A stretch of 64,000 nucleotides of DNA. Source: Nocardioides jiangsuensis. GTDB lineage: Bacteria > Actinomycetota > Actinomycetes > Propionibacteriales > Nocardioidaceae. Position numbers and translations under genes: made by a program. The stretch lies in contig NZ_JAIEZQ010000001.1 of NCBI RefSeq assembly GCF_019679455.1, positions 372,001-436,000 of the forward strand, given 5' to 3'. Under the pieces are notes generated by a model that searched no databases, was not told the origin of the DNA, and was given only the letters and a program-made list of their open reading frames with translations. Below, in pieces: positions 17,068-28,794 of the stretch (its first letter is position 1; each line of letters starts with the position of its first letter).

Positions 17068-18573
17068 CTACCGGCTGGTGACGTCGACGTCGGTCTCCTC
17101 GCCGGCGCGCCGCCCCACCATGCTGTTGCGGTAGCTGTAGGCGAAGTAGACGACGAAGCCGAGACCCATCCACACCGCGAACCGCACCCAGGTGTCGCCC
17201 GTGAGGTTGAGCATCAGGTACAGGCAGAGCAGCACCGCGAGGGTCGCCACCACCGGCGCGGCGGGCACCCTGAAGGAGCGCGGGAGGTCCGGTCGGGTCC
17301 GGCGCAGGATGACCACGCCGACGCTGACCAGGATGAACGCGAAGAGCGTGCCGATGTTGACCAGGTGCGCCAGCGTCGCGAGGTCGACCAGTCCGGCGAT
17401 GATCGCGACGGCGACGCCGGTGATCGCGGTGATCCGGTACGGCGTCCCGAAGGTGGGGTGCACCTTCGCGACCTTGCGGGGCAGCAGCCCGTCGCGGGCC
17501 ATCGCGAAGGCGACGCGGGTCTGGCCGAGCATCAGGATCATCACCACGACGGTGAGCCCGATGCAGGCGCCGACCGCGATCAGGTTGCCCATCCACTCCA
17601 CGCCGACCGCGTCGAAGGCGGTGGCCAGCGGCGCGGCGTCGTTGGGGTCGATGTCCTGGTAGTTCTGCATGCCGGTGATGACGAGGCTGACCGCCATGTA
17701 GAGCACGGTGACGATGGCCAGCGAGCCCAGGATGCCGATCGGCACGTCGCGCTGCGGGTTCTTCGCCTCCTCGGCGGTGGTGGCGACCACGTCGAAGCCG
17801 ATGAAGGCGAAGAAGACCAGGGCCGCGCCCGCGACCACGCCCGCGACGCCGTACACCGCGGGGTCCAGCCCCAGCAGGGAGGTGATCAGCGGCTGCTCCA
17901 TGAAGCTGCCCGCGCTGCCGGTGCTCGGCTCGGACGGGGGCACGAACGGCGAGTAGTTGGAGGCGTCGATGTAGCCGATGCCGGCGACCACGACGAGCGC
18001 GACCACGGTGAGCTTGATCGCGACGACGACCTGGTTGATCACGCTGGACAGCTTGATGCCGACGATCAGCACCCCCATCACCGCGAGCGCGATGAGCACG
18101 GCGGGCAGGTTCACCACGCCCTCCTCGGCGGAGGCCAGCGCGGGCGGGAGCTCGAAGGCGGTGCCGGCCAGCAGGTTCTGCAGGTAGCCGGAGAAACCGG
18201 TGGCCAGCGCCGCGGAGCCGATCGTGAACTCGAGCACCAGGTCCCAGCCGATGATCCACGCGATCAGCTCGCCGAACGTGGCGTAGCTGAAGGTGTAGGC
18301 GCTGCCGGCGACCGGCACGGTGGAGGCGAACTCCGCGTAGCACAGGGCCGCGAGCCCGCAGGCGAGGCCGGCGATCGCGAACGAGACGGCGACGGCGGGC
18401 CCGGCGTTGGTGGCCGCCGCGGTACCGGTGAGCACGAAGATGCCGGCACCGATGATGACGCCGACGCCGAAGATCACCAGGTCGAGGGCCCCGAGGTTCT
18501 TCTTCAGCGTGTGGTCGGGCTCGTCGGTGTCCCTGATCGACTGCTCGACCGACTTCGTGCGTAGGACGTTCAT
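17068..18573 (-). CDS. APC-family amino acid permease (CAT-like)
   Basis: A 501-residue transporter with about 12 membrane helices. The N-terminal cytosolic tail is followed by GALDLVIFGVGVIIGAGIFV, the helix-1 signature of the cationic amino acid transporter (CAT) branch of the APC superfamily with its unwound GAGIF. Later helices include NPQRDVPIGILGSLA, also typical of CAT members. It would take up amino acids by proton or sodium symport or by exchange; the substrate cannot be read from the sequence. GAGGAG lies 5 nt before the ATG. The leader between dxs and this gene holds two hairpins. Confidence 0.9.
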   Translation of the reverse strand: MNVLRTKSVEQSIRDTDEPDHTLKKNLGALDLVIFGVGVIIGAGIFVLTGTAAATNAGPAVAVSFAIAGLACGLAALCYAEFASTVPVAGSAYTFSYATFGELIAWIIGWDLVLEFTIGSAALATGFSGYLQNLLAGTAFELPPALASAEEGVVNLPAVLIALAVMGVLIVGIKLSSVINQVVVAIKLTVVALVVVAGIGYIDASNYSPFVPPSEPSTGSAGSFMEQPLITSLLGLDPAVYGVAGVVAGAALVFFAFIGFDVVATTAEEAKNPQRDVPIGILGSLAIVTVLYMAVSLVITGMQNYQDIDPNDAAPLATAFDAVGVEWMGNLIAVGACIGLTVVVMILMLGQTRVAFAMARDGLLPRKVAKVHPTFGTPYRITAITGVAVAIIAGLVDLATLAHLVNIGTLFAFILVSVGVVILRRTRPDLPRSFRVPAAPVVATLAVLLCLYLMLNLTGDTWVRFAVWMGLGFVVYFAYSYRNSMVGRRAGEETDVDVTSR

Positions 18574-18591
18574 GTCAGCTCCTCAAGCGTC

Positions 18592-18617
18592 TGTGTCCCC
18601 AGTCCTTCAGGGACACA
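18592..18617. repeat. Inverted repeat in the permease leader
   Basis: Perfect 8-bp arms TGTGTCCC (18592-18599) and GGGACACA (18610-18617) with a 10-nt spacer, 19 nt upstream of the permease start codon on the minus strand. It could be an operator or a leader hairpin near the ribosome site. Confidence 0.4.
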
Positions 18618-18628
18618 TACCCGGATTT

Positions 18629-18646
18629 CGCAGGCGGATACCTGCG
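18629..18646 (-). terminator. Candidate dxs terminator
   Basis: Perfect 6-bp arms CGCAGG and CCTGCG around a 6-nt loop, 35 nt after the dxs stop codon on the minus strand, followed by a short A-rich stretch. Confidence 0.4.
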
Positions 18647-18680
18647 CAGCACGCTATCGGAGTACGGCGCCGCCCTCGCG

Positions 18681-20582
18681 TCAGGGCCGGTCGACCTCGA
18701 CGAGCGGGCTGCCCTGGTCCAGAGCGGTGACGTCCTCGACGACGCTGCGCGCCAGGGCCTGCGCGGTGAGGCCGATCTCCTCGAGGATCTTCGCGCGCTT
18801 GGCGTGGTGGAGGAACCGCTGCGGGATGCCGTGCAGGCGGACAGGCGTGTCGACCCGCGCCTCGTTGAGGGTCTGCAGCAGGACCGAGCCGCAGCCGCCG
18901 ACGATGCCGTTGTCCTCGACGCTGACCACCAGCCGGTGCCCGCGGGCGAGGTCGACGACCGCCGGGTCGAACGGCTTGACCCAGCGCGGGTCGACGACGG
19001 TGACGCCGATCCCCTGCGCGGAGAGCCGCTCCGCCACGTCGACCGCGGTGGAGGCCATCGAGCCGATCCCGACCAGCAGCACGTCCTTGGCTCCCTGGCG
19101 CACCAGCACGTCCATGCCGCCGGCGCGGTCCACCGGCTCGACGTCGGCGATCGGCGGACCCTTCGGGAACCGTACGACGGTCGGGGCGTCGTCGACCTGC
19201 ACCGCCTCGCGGAGCAGCTCGCGCAGCCGCGCACCGTCACGGGGCGCCGCCAGCCGGAGCCCGGGCACCACCTGGAGCACCGACATGTCCCACATGCCGT
19301 TGTGGCTGGCGCCGTCGTCGCCGGTCACCCCGGCCCGGTCGAGGACGAAGGTGACGCCGCACTTGTGCAGCGCGACGTCCATCAGCACCTGGTCGAAGGC
19401 GCGGTTGAGGAAGGTGGCGTAGACCGCGACCACCGGGTGCAGCCCGCCCATCGCGAGGCCGGCGGCCGAGGTGGCGGCGTGCTGCTCGGCGATCCCGACG
19501 TCGAAGGTGCGCTCGGGATACTGCGCGGCGAACCGGTCCAGGCCGACCGGGTGCAGCATGGCGGCGGTGATCGCGACCAGGTCCTGGCGCTCCCCGCCGA
19601 GGGTGAGCATCTCGTCGGCGAAGATGTCGGTCCAGATCTGCCCCTTGGGCTTCTCGACCCCGGTCGCCACGTCGAACGGCCCGGGCGAGTGGAACTGGTC
19701 GGCCTCGTGGCGCTCGGCGGCGTCGTAGCCGAACCCCTTCTTGGTGATCACGTGCACGATGACGGGGCCGCCGTACCGCTTGGCCTGCGCGAGCGCCTGC
19801 TCCACGGTGGTGCGGTCGTGGCCGTCGATGGGGCCGACGTACTTCAGCCCGAGATCCTCGAAGAGCCCCTGCGGCGCGAGCGCGTCCTTCATGCCCTTCT
19901 TGACGGCGTGGAGCGCGTCGTACACGGCGGGGCCGACCCCGCGCACGCCGTTGAGCCGCTTCTTGACGAGCTCCAGGACCTGCTCGTAGCGCGGGTTCGT
20001 GCGCAGCGTGGTGAGGTGGTTGGCGAGGCCGCCGACGGTCGGGGTGTAGGAGCGGCCGTTGTCGTTGACGACCATGACCAGCTTGCGGTCCTGGTTGGCG
20101 GCGATGTTGTTCAGCGCCTCCCAGGCCATCCCGCCGGTGAGCGCGCCGTCGCCGATCACCGCGACGACGTACCGGTCCTCACCGCGGATGGAGTAGGCCT
20201 TGGCGAGGCCGTCGGCGTAGGACAGCGCGGTGGACGCGTGCGAGTTCTCGACCACGTCGTGGGCGGACTCGGCCTGGCTCGGGTAGCCGGAGAGGCCGCC
20301 CTCCTGGCGCAGCGAGTCGAACATGCCGGCGCGACCGGTGAGCATCTTGTGCACGTAGGCCTGGTGGCCGGTGTCGAACACCACCCGGTCCGTGGGCGAG
20401 TCGAAGGTCCGGTGGATCGCCATGGTCAGCTCGACCACGCCGAGGTTCGGCCCGAGGTGGCCGCCGGTGCGCGAGACCTTCGAGACCAGCTCGTCACGGA
20501 TCTCGGCGGCGAGCTCGTCGAGCTGGTGGTCGTCGAGCTCGCGCAGGTCGCGCGGTCCCGTGATCGACTCCAGGTAACCCAT
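18681..20582 (-). CDS. dxs: 1-Deoxy-D-xylulose-5-phosphate synthase
   Basis: A 633-residue thiamine-diphosphate enzyme that condenses pyruvate and glyceraldehyde 3-phosphate, the first step of the MEP isoprenoid pathway. Signatures are [14 protein letters not shown], the thiamine motif from [17 protein letters not shown] to VVNDN, and [15 protein letters not shown] in the pyrimidine domain; the C-terminal transketolase domain is complete. The start MGYLESI is the family's usual one and has GGAG 5 nt upstream; an ATG 11 codons earlier was rejected. Next to acnA and the trkA-dut block it is in the same neighbourhood as mycobacterial dxs1 (Rv2682c). Confidence 0.96.
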   Translation of the reverse strand: MGYLESITGPRDLRELDDHQLDELAAEIRDELVSKVSRTGGHLGPNLGVVELTMAIHRTFDSPTDRVVFDTGHQAYVHKMLTGRAGMFDSLRQEGGLSGYPSQAESAHDVVENSHASTALSYADGLAKAYSIRGEDRYVVAVIGDGALTGGMAWEALNNIAANQDRKLVMVVNDNGRSYTPTVGGLANHLTTLRTNPRYEQVLELVKKRLNGVRGVGPAVYDALHAVKKGMKDALAPQGLFEDLGLKYVGPIDGHDRTTVEQALAQAKRYGGPVIVHVITKKGFGYDAAERHEADQFHSPGPFDVATGVEKPKGQIWTDIFADEMLTLGGERQDLVAITAAMLHPVGLDRFAAQYPERTFDVGIAEQHAATSAAGLAMGGLHPVVAVYATFLNRAFDQVLMDVALHKCGVTFVLDRAGVTGDDGASHNGMWDMSVLQVVPGLRLAAPRDGARLRELLREAVQVDDAPTVVRFPKGPPIADVEPVDRAGGMDVLVRQGAKDVLLVGIGSMASTAVDVAERLSAQGIGVTVVDPRWVKPFDPAVVDLARGHRLVVSVEDNGIVGGCGSVLLQTLNEARVDTPVRLHGIPQRFLHHAKRAKILEEIGLTAQALARSVVEDVTALDQGSPLVEVDRP

Positions 20583-20639
20583 GAAACTCCAGCCTCTTCC
20601 GGTTTGTGACGGCAACTGCTCGAGTCTAGACGCCGTGGC

Positions 20640-21575
20640 TCATACCTCGAAGTTGGCGACGGCCGGCTCGACCAGGCTGCCGAGCCACACCCGCCCGTCG
20701 TGCTCGCGGACGCCGGTGACCATGTGGAAGTCGGCGGCGTCGAACGACCGGTCGTGGACCACCCCGCCGGCCACGTCGAGGGCCATCACGCGGGCCGTGC
20801 GCCTGGGCTGCGGCTGGAGCTTCGCGGGCAGCCGCCAGGCCACCCGGCGCAGCAGCATCGGGCCGGTCATCAACCGCTCCACGACCGGGTCGGTCGGCGA
20901 GGCGATCGTCACCCACACGAGGCCGTCGCTGCCGAGGGCGATGTTGTCGGGGTAGCCCGGCAGGTCGGTGGCGAGGTGGTCGGTCTCCCCCGCCCGCGCT
21001 CCGGAGAGCCAGTGGCGTACGACGGTGCGCCCGGCGGTCTCCGCGACGGCGACGAAGGAGCCGTCCGCGGCGAGCGCCACGCCGTTGGCGAACCGCAGGT
21101 GCTCGAGGACCACGTCGACGGTCCCGTCGGGGTCACGGCGGAGCAACCGGCCCGAGCCGGTGTTCTCCACCAGGTCGGCCTTCCACCGGTCGATGCCGTG
21201 GAGCCGCGAGGAGTCGCTGAACCAGATCTCGCCGCCGGCCCCCACCGCCGCGTTGTTGCAGAACGTCATCCGCCGGCCACGCACCAGAGCCGTGAGGACC
21301 TCGACCACGCCGGACCCGGGGTCGAGCGCGAGCAGGCCGCGCCGGGCGTCGCAGACCAGGATCCGGCCGTCCGGGAGCGTCTCGAGGCCCAGCGGGCGGC
21401 CGCCGGTGCCGCCGACCCGGTCGACCTGCTGCCCGTCGGCGCTGACCCGCCACACGGTCCCGTCGTCCGTGCCGGTGTAGACCGAGCTGTCCGGGCCGAC
21501 CAGGACGTCCTCGGCCCCCTCGCCGGGAACCGGGACGATCCGCAGGCGGTCAGTGTGCGCAGGGGTGGCGGTCAT
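20640..21575 (-). CDS. SMP-30/strictosidine-synthase-like beta-propeller protein
   Basis: A 311-residue six-bladed beta-propeller of the SMP-30/gluconolactonase/strictosidine-synthase-like superfamily. Repeated blade motifs are visible (PDGRILVCDARRGLLAL, NNAAVGAGGEIWFSDSS, LRFANGVALAADGSFVAVAET, YPDNIALGSDGLVWV). The NGVAL and PDNIAL loops hold the Asn residues that bind calcium in this fold. Such proteins are lactonases or esterases; the substrate is unknown. No signal peptide is seen. A TAGCCT box lies 7 nt before the ATG, so the mRNA is probably leaderless. Confidence 0.82.
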   Translation of the reverse strand: MTATPAHTDRLRIVPVPGEGAEDVLVGPDSSVYTGTDDGTVWRVSADGQQVDRVGGTGGRPLGLETLPDGRILVCDARRGLLALDPGSGVVEVLTALVRGRRMTFCNNAAVGAGGEIWFSDSSRLHGIDRWKADLVENTGSGRLLRRDPDGTVDVVLEHLRFANGVALAADGSFVAVAETAGRTVVRHWLSGARAGETDHLATDLPGYPDNIALGSDGLVWVTIASPTDPVVERLMTGPMLLRRVAWRLPAKLQPQPRRTARVMALDVAGGVVHDRSFDAADFHMVTGVREHDGRVWLGSLVEPAVANFEV

Positions 21576-21582
21576 GCCCGGA

Positions 21583-21588
21583 AGGCTA
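21583..21588 (-). promoter_or_regulatory. -10 box TAGCCT of the SMP-30-like gene
   Basis: TAGCCT on the minus strand ends 7 nt before the ATG at 21575; no ribosome site lies between, so a leaderless mRNA is likely. Confidence 0.5.
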
Positions 21589-21602
21589 CCGCCGGGTCGG
21601 TG

Positions 21603-21974
21603 CTACAGCCGGGCGACGAAACGGCGTCCGCGCAGCGCCTCCTCGACGAGTCCCACGGCCCGTCGCTCGGCGATGAGCCGAGCCGACTCCCGCTGCCAGG
21701 TCTCGATCGCCCGCTCGACGGTGTCGGCGTCGGCCACGTCGCGCAGCACCGACCGCGCCTCGCTCAGCCCCCGGCGTACGGCGGCCTGGCAGGCCTCGAC
21801 GTGCAGCACGGCGAACCGGGCCAGCACCACCTCGTGCCGGCGCAGCACCGGGTAGCCGCGGAACTCGGGCGGGCAGATGTCGAGCAGCCAGTTGACCGCC
21901 GTACCCTCCCATCCCGGCGCGCCGGGCGGGCGGACCTGCCCGGGCCAACCGGGCGGCGAGACGAGCTGGACCAT
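21603..21974 (-). CDS. Conserved actinobacterial hypothetical protein
   Basis: A 123-residue protein of unknown function. It begins MVQLVSPPGWPGQVRPPGAP, a proline-rich start that I have seen in hypothetical proteins of this phylum, then WLLDICPPEFRGYPVLRRHEVVLARF and a helical C-terminal half rich in Arg and Glu. No membrane segment or signal peptide. TATCCT lies 6 nt before the ATG, again a leaderless layout. It lies between the SMP-30-like gene and the hydrolase operon on the same strand. Confidence 0.75.
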   Translation of the reverse strand: MVQLVSPPGWPGQVRPPGAPGWEGTAVNWLLDICPPEFRGYPVLRRHEVVLARFAVLHVEACQAAVRRGLSEARSVLRDVADADTVERAIETWQRESARLIAERRAVGLVEEALRGRRFVARL

Positions 21975-22017
21975 GACCCCAGGATACCCCGGACTCGAAC
22001 GTCTGTTCGACAGTCGC

Positions 22018-22722
22018 TCAGCTCTCCACAGCGGCCAGGATCACGCGGACAAGGTCGTCGGGGCGGGTGAGCTGGGGCCAGTGCCCCGTGGGCAGGTCGA
22101 CGAAGTCGACGTCGCGGATGTGCGTGAACTCCCGCACCGGCCCGGCTCCCTCGGCGATCCAGTCGCGGAGCATGCCGGTGGTGTACTCCGTCGCGACCGC
22201 GGTCACGGGAACGTCGTAGCGTCGCTCGTCGACCAGCCGCTGCGGGTCGCGGGTCACGCGCTCGGGCGACGGGACCGACCGCTCACGGAAAGCGGCGCGC
22301 GCCGCCTCGTCCATGTCCGCCAGGTCTTCCGCATCGAACTCCGACCAGGCCGGCAGCGGGACCTCCCCGTTCTCGGCCGGGAAGCCGGCGGCCAGCGCGT
22401 CTCCGTCACCGGTCGGGAAGCCACCGACGTAGACGGCCCGAGCGACGCGGTCCGGACGGGCGTCCACGGCCGCGTGCGCGATGGCGCACCCGGCCGAGTG
22501 CCCGACGAGAACGACCTTCTCGTCCGGGTGGCAGGCGTCGATCTCCCTGGTCACGGCATCCACGTGGTCGCGGAGGGTGACGCGCGAGCGGTCCACGTCC
22601 TTCGACTCCATGCCAGGCAGGGTGAGGGGACGCGCAGAGTGTCCGGCTGCCTCGAGCCCGGGGACGACCTGCTTCCACGAGGATCCGTCCAGCCACAGGC
22701 CCGGAACGAGGATGATCTCCAT
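22018..22722 (-). CDS. Alpha/beta-hydrolase
   Basis: A 234-residue alpha/beta-hydrolase. The nucleophile elbow is VGHSAGC (Ser in G-H-S-A-G); the N-terminal strand IILVPGLWLDGSSWKQVVPGL provides the oxyanion region; the conserved His is in DLPTGHWPQLTRPDDL near the end, and an acid residue lies in the strand before it. The substrate is unknown. Its ATG overlaps the stop codon of the AlkZ-like gene by one base (TGATG), so the two are coupled in one operon, which is worth noting because the partner is a DNA-repair-type protein. Confidence 0.88.
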   Translation of the reverse strand: MEIILVPGLWLDGSSWKQVVPGLEAAGHSARPLTLPGMESKDVDRSRVTLRDHVDAVTREIDACHPDEKVVLVGHSAGCAIAHAAVDARPDRVARAVYVGGFPTGDGDALAAGFPAENGEVPLPAWSEFDAEDLADMDEAARAAFRERSVPSPERVTRDPQRLVDERRYDVPVTAVATEYTTGMLRDWIAEGAGPVREFTHIRDVDFVDLPTGHWPQLTRPDDLVRVILAAVES

Positions 22723-23846
22723 CAGTGACCTCCCGGAAGCACGCCACGCGGCAGCCGGAGGTCGAGCCCGAGCCAGCGAGCCAGGTCCTCGATCTCGCCG
22801 CGCACCGCGGCGGTCATGGCCTGGGTGAGGTCCACGTCCTCGTGGACGGCGTCGACCCGCAGAACGCCGGCCGCGCGGTCGGCGGTGGCGTCGAGCTTCC
22901 CCACCAGGCGGTCGCCGTACAGGATCGGGAGCGCGAAGTAGCCCCAGCGCCGCTGGGCAGCGGGCTTGTACATCTCCAGCTGGTAGTCGAACTCGAAGAG
23001 CTCGGTCGTGCGCCGGCGGTCGTGGACCAGCCGGTCGAACGGGGAGAGCAGCGCCGCCCGACCCGAGAACGGCTGACCCAGCAGGGAGGGGTCGACCCGC
23101 CACGTGCCCTTGACCCCCTCGACCACGGCCGGCTCACCGGCCTCACCCACGTCGTTCGGCTCCATCGGGGATTTCGGAGCCCTGGCGCGGGCGATGCCCA
23201 GAGCTTTCAACCGCCGCTCGTCGAGGATGCGGAGCGCCTCCTCCGCGGGGACCACCGGGTCGTCGGGGTAGACCCGCGTCGCCAGGTCCCACAGCCGCTC
23301 GCGGCCCTTTCGCCCCGCGGTCGCGACCTCGCCGCGCTGCACCATGAAGCCGAGGAGCCTGATCACGTTCTGGTTGTTGGTCCAGCCCGTCGACGTCCAG
23401 GGCACCTCGCACGTGTCCGGGATCTCCCGCGAGGTGAGCGGACCCGAGGAACCGAGCCGGTCCAGGATGTCCAGACGGCACGCCTCGTTGGCCTTGACCC
23501 AGTCGCGGAGGGACTTCTGCCAGTCGCGCAGCTCCCCGGCCCCGGGCCACTCGGCCATCTCGGCACGGAACAGCGCCAGGTCCTCGCTGGGCCGGACCAG
23601 GGCATGCAGCTCGATCAGCGTCCGGTCCCGGAGCGCCGTCGTCAGCTCGCCGCGGTCGTAGGACGACCCGAGCCGGCTCCACGCCACCAGGTCGGCGTTC
23701 GGCGCGACGGCGGCGGTCGGGTCGAGCTGGAGCAGGGTCAGGTGGCGCACCAGGTCGAGCAGGCCGGGCGGCCGCCTGCTGTCCAGGAGCTGCGCCTGCA
23801 CCGCGACGCGGCGGGCGTCGGTGCGGGAGAGCCGGTGCACGGTCAC
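22722..23846 (-). CDS. AlkZ/YcaQ-like winged-helix DNA glycosylase
   Basis: A 374-residue HTH_42 (DUF1006) family protein built of tandem winged helices. Residues 17-19 are QAQ, matching the catalytic QxQ motif of AlkZ (azinomycin resistance glycosylase), rather than QxD of the YcaQ/AlkX branch. Other family features are LTLLQLDPTAAVAPNADLV, PSEDLALFRAEMAEWPG, LLSPFDRLVHDRRRTTELFEF and PAAQRRWGYFALPILYGDRL. Characterised members unhook DNA cross-links or remove bulky alkylated bases. The GTG start has TAGCCT 6 nt upstream, so it is probably leaderless. It is coupled to a downstream hydrolase gene. Confidence 0.85.
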   Translation of the reverse strand: MTVHRLSRTDARRVAVQAQLLDSRRPPGLLDLVRHLTLLQLDPTAAVAPNADLVAWSRLGSSYDRGELTTALRDRTLIELHALVRPSEDLALFRAEMAEWPGAGELRDWQKSLRDWVKANEACRLDILDRLGSSGPLTSREIPDTCEVPWTSTGWTNNQNVIRLLGFMVQRGEVATAGRKGRERLWDLATRVYPDDPVVPAEEALRILDERRLKALGIARARAPKSPMEPNDVGEAGEPAVVEGVKGTWRVDPSLLGQPFSGRAALLSPFDRLVHDRRRTTELFEFDYQLEMYKPAAQRRWGYFALPILYGDRLVGKLDATADRAAGVLRVDAVHEDVDLTQAMTAAVRGEIEDLARWLGLDLRLPRGVLPGGH

Positions 23847-23852
23847 GGTCCG

Positions 23853-23858
23853 AGGCTA
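23853..23858 (-). promoter_or_regulatory. -10 box TAGCCT of the AlkZ-like gene
   Basis: TAGCCT on the minus strand ends 6 nt before the GTG start codon. Confidence 0.5.
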
Positions 23859-23954
23859 GGCCACGGGCCGCTCGGGCGCCGGGTAACGCTCAGGTGCGAG
23901 GTCACGCCCGACGGGCGATGACTTTCGACCCGCCGGGACGTCTCATAGTGCAGT

Positions 23955-23971
23955 GGGCTCGTCGCGAGCCC
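23955..23971 (+). repeat. Inverted repeat upstream of the DHFR-family gene
   Basis: Perfect 7-bp arms GGGCTCG and CGAGCCC with a 3-nt loop, 27 nt before the ATG at 23999. It could be a leader hairpin or a repressor site. Confidence 0.35.
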
Positions 23972-23998
23972 CGGACCCGATCCGAAAGGACACGCACG

Positions 23999-24610
23999 AT
24001 GAGGAAGCTGATCGTGAGCACCTTCCTGACCCTCGACGGGGTGATGCAGGCCCCGGGTGGGCCGGAGGAGGACGACAGCGGCGGTTTCGCGCACGGCGGC
24101 TGGTCGGTGACCTACTGGGACGACCGGATGGGTGAGGTCATGGGCGCCGCGATGAGCGTCCCGTTCGACCTCGTGCTCGGCCGGAAGACCTACGACATCT
24201 TCGCCGCGTACTGGCCGCATGCCTCGGAGGAACAGGGGGCCAAGCCGCTGAACGACGCCACCAAGCACGTCGCCTCGCGGAGTCGGCCCACGCTGGAGTG
24301 GCGCAACTCGGTCCTGATCGACGGGGACGCGGCCGAGGGGATCGCGGCGCTCAAGCAGCAGGACGGGCCCGAGCTGCAGGTCCATGGCAGCGGGGACCTG
24401 GTGCAGACGCTGCTGCGTCACGGCCTCATAGACGAGTACCGGCTGTGGGTCTTCCCGCTCGTCATCGGGTCGGGCAAGCGCCTGTTCGCGGACGGCACCG
24501 TCCCCGCGGCGCTGCGGCTCGTGGACAGCCAGGTCTCCACCACGGGGGTCGTGATGGGCACGTACGAGCCGGCAGGCGAGATCGTCACGGGATCGTTCGC
24601 GCTCGAGTGA
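23999..24610 (+). CDS. Dihydrofolate-reductase-family (RibD C-terminal-like) protein
   Basis: A 203-residue protein with the RibD_C/DHFR-like NADPH-binding fold: MRKLIVSTFLTLDGVMQAPGG at the N-terminus, LVLGRKTYDIFAAYWP, LQVHGSGDLVQTLLRHGLIDEYRLWVFPLVIGSGKRLF and the closing TTGVVMGTYEP. It probably uses NADPH, but most stand-alone members have no known substrate and it is not a true DHFR or RibD. AAAGGA lies 9 nt before the ATG. It is a single gene ending in a hairpin terminator. Confidence 0.88.
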   Translation: MRKLIVSTFLTLDGVMQAPGGPEEDDSGGFAHGGWSVTYWDDRMGEVMGAAMSVPFDLVLGRKTYDIFAAYWPHASEEQGAKPLNDATKHVASRSRPTLEWRNSVLIDGDAAEGIAALKQQDGPELQVHGSGDLVQTLLRHGLIDEYRLWVFPLVIGSGKRLFADGTVPAALRLVDSQVSTTGVVMGTYEPAGEIVTGSFALE

Positions 24611-24612
24611 CC

Positions 24613-24637
24613 GTGCTCGGCACCGTACGCCGAGCGC
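24613..24637 (+). terminator. Terminator hairpin after the DHFR-family gene
   Basis: Perfect 7-bp arms GCTCGGC (24615-24621) and GCCGAGC (24629-24635) with a 7-nt loop, extendable by two pairs, beginning 3-5 nt after the stop codon. Confidence 0.55.
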
Positions 24638-24692
24638 TCGGGAACCGGACCGTCGCCGGCGCTGGTCCCAGCATCGGTGCGGGCCGGACCGG

Positions 24693-25097
24693 TCAGCCGG
24701 GCAGGAACGAGAGCCGCACCTGCCGCTCCCGGTTGTCGACGTTGAGGTCGACCAGGCAGACGCTCTGCCAGGTGCCGAGCGTGAGCCGGCCGCCGACGAC
24801 CGGGATGGTCGCGTACGGCGGGACCAGGGCCGGCATCACGTGCGACCGGCCGTGGCCGGGGCTGCCGTGCCGGTGCCGCCACCGGTCGTCCGAGGGCAGG
24901 AGGTCCTCGAGGGCGGCGAGCAGGTCGTCGTCGCTGCCGGCGCCGGTCTCGAGGATCGCGATCCCGGCGGTGGCGTGCGGCACGAACACGTGCAGCAGGC
25001 CGTCCCCCTCGCCGGAGACGAACCCGGCGCAGTCACGGGTGATGTCGAGGACCACGTCGCGGTCCCCGGTGGTGTAGTCGACGGTCTCGGAGCGCAT
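24693..25097 (-). CDS. YjbQ-family (UPF0047) protein
   Basis: A 134-residue single-domain protein of the YjbQ/UPF0047 family. Conserved residues are visible: HVFVPHATAGIAILETG, LLPSDDRWRHRHGSPGHGRSHVMPALV and LGTWQSVCLVDLN. The His-rich face is thought to bind a ligand or metal; E. coli YjbQ has been reported to have weak secondary thiamine-phosphate synthase activity, but the true role is unclear. The ATG lies 6 nt after CACGAT, a possible leaderless -10. It ends convergent to the DHFR-family gene and is followed upstream by a TauE/SafE gene on the same strand. Confidence 0.9.
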   Translation of the reverse strand: MRSETVDYTTGDRDVVLDITRDCAGFVSGEGDGLLHVFVPHATAGIAILETGAGSDDDLLAALEDLLPSDDRWRHRHGSPGHGRSHVMPALVPPYATIPVVGGRLTLGTWQSVCLVDLNVDNRERQVRLSFLPG

Positions 25098-25125
25098 GCG
25101 CCCATCGTGCCCCGGTCCGGGTGCG

Positions 25126-25845
25126 CTATGCCGGCAGGAACAGGCTCTTCGCCAGCAGGACCACCGACGACAGCCCGCAGACCCAGAGCACCGCGGGCCG
25201 GAAGTGGCGGGCGGGGACGACCCGGTGCAGCACCCGGGACAGCACCACGCCGACCAGCAGCGCCGGGGCCAGCGTGACCGCCAGGAGGAACGTGGACCGG
25301 TCGACGGCGCCCGTGAGGCCCAGTCCCAGCAGGCTCACGCCCGCCCCGCCCACGAAGTAGACCGCCAGCGTGCTGCGGACCTGCAGCGCGGCACGGTGCT
25401 GGAGCAGGATCGCCATCGGCGGACCGCCGATGGACGTGGTGGTCCCGGCGACGCCGGAGACGAAGCCGGCCGTGGTGAGGCTGACCCGGTTCACCGGCAG
25501 CCGCACGGACCACGCGGTCACCAGGACGCTCGCCAGCACCATCAGGCCGACCGCGACGCCCATCGCCTGGGCGGAGAACATGCCCACCAGGACGACGCCG
25601 ACGACGGTGCCCGGCAGCCGCGCGGACATCGACCAGCCGAGCCCGCGCCAGTCGATGTCGTGGTGGTCGCGCACCAGCGTGACCACGGGCAGGAAGAGCG
25701 CGAGCCACAGCAGCAGTCCGGGCATCAGGTCCGGCGCGAGCAGCGTGGTCACCGGGGCGGCGACCAGCCCGAGGCCGAGCCCGACCAGCCCCTGGACGGT
25801 GGCGCCGACGACGAGGGTGGCGGCCAGGACGGCCGCCACCCCCAC
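25126..25845 (-). CDS. TauE/SafE-family transporter
   Basis: A 239-residue membrane protein with about seven or eight hydrophobic helices, containing the two family glycine/proline repeats: GATVQGLVGLGLGLVAAPV at the N-terminus and GFVSGVAGTTTSIGGPPMAI in the middle. TauE/SafE proteins export or import small organosulfur or sulfoacid anions; the substrate is not readable. It lies between yjbQ and acnA on the minus strand, 27 nt from the acnA stop codon. Confidence 0.9.
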   Translation of the reverse strand: MGVAAVLAATLVVGATVQGLVGLGLGLVAAPVTTLLAPDLMPGLLLWLALFLPVVTLVRDHHDIDWRGLGWSMSARLPGTVVGVVLVGMFSAQAMGVAVGLMVLASVLVTAWSVRLPVNRVSLTTAGFVSGVAGTTTSIGGPPMAILLQHRAALQVRSTLAVYFVGGAGVSLLGLGLTGAVDRSTFLLAVTLAPALLVGVVLSRVLHRVVPARHFRPAVLWVCGLSSVVLLAKSLFLPA

Positions 25846-25872
25846 GTCGACTCCCCCGATGTCCAGAGAGGG

Positions 25873-28677
<2,805 letters not shown>

Positions 28678-28794
28678 CAGCCATCTCCTCGTGACGTCTC
28701 GGCAACTCGCTCCGCCCATCTTGCCCATGGAGCACCGACCCTCGGAAGTGAGGTGACACTAACTTCGGGCGTCGGCGGGACAGAGCGGGGGTTC

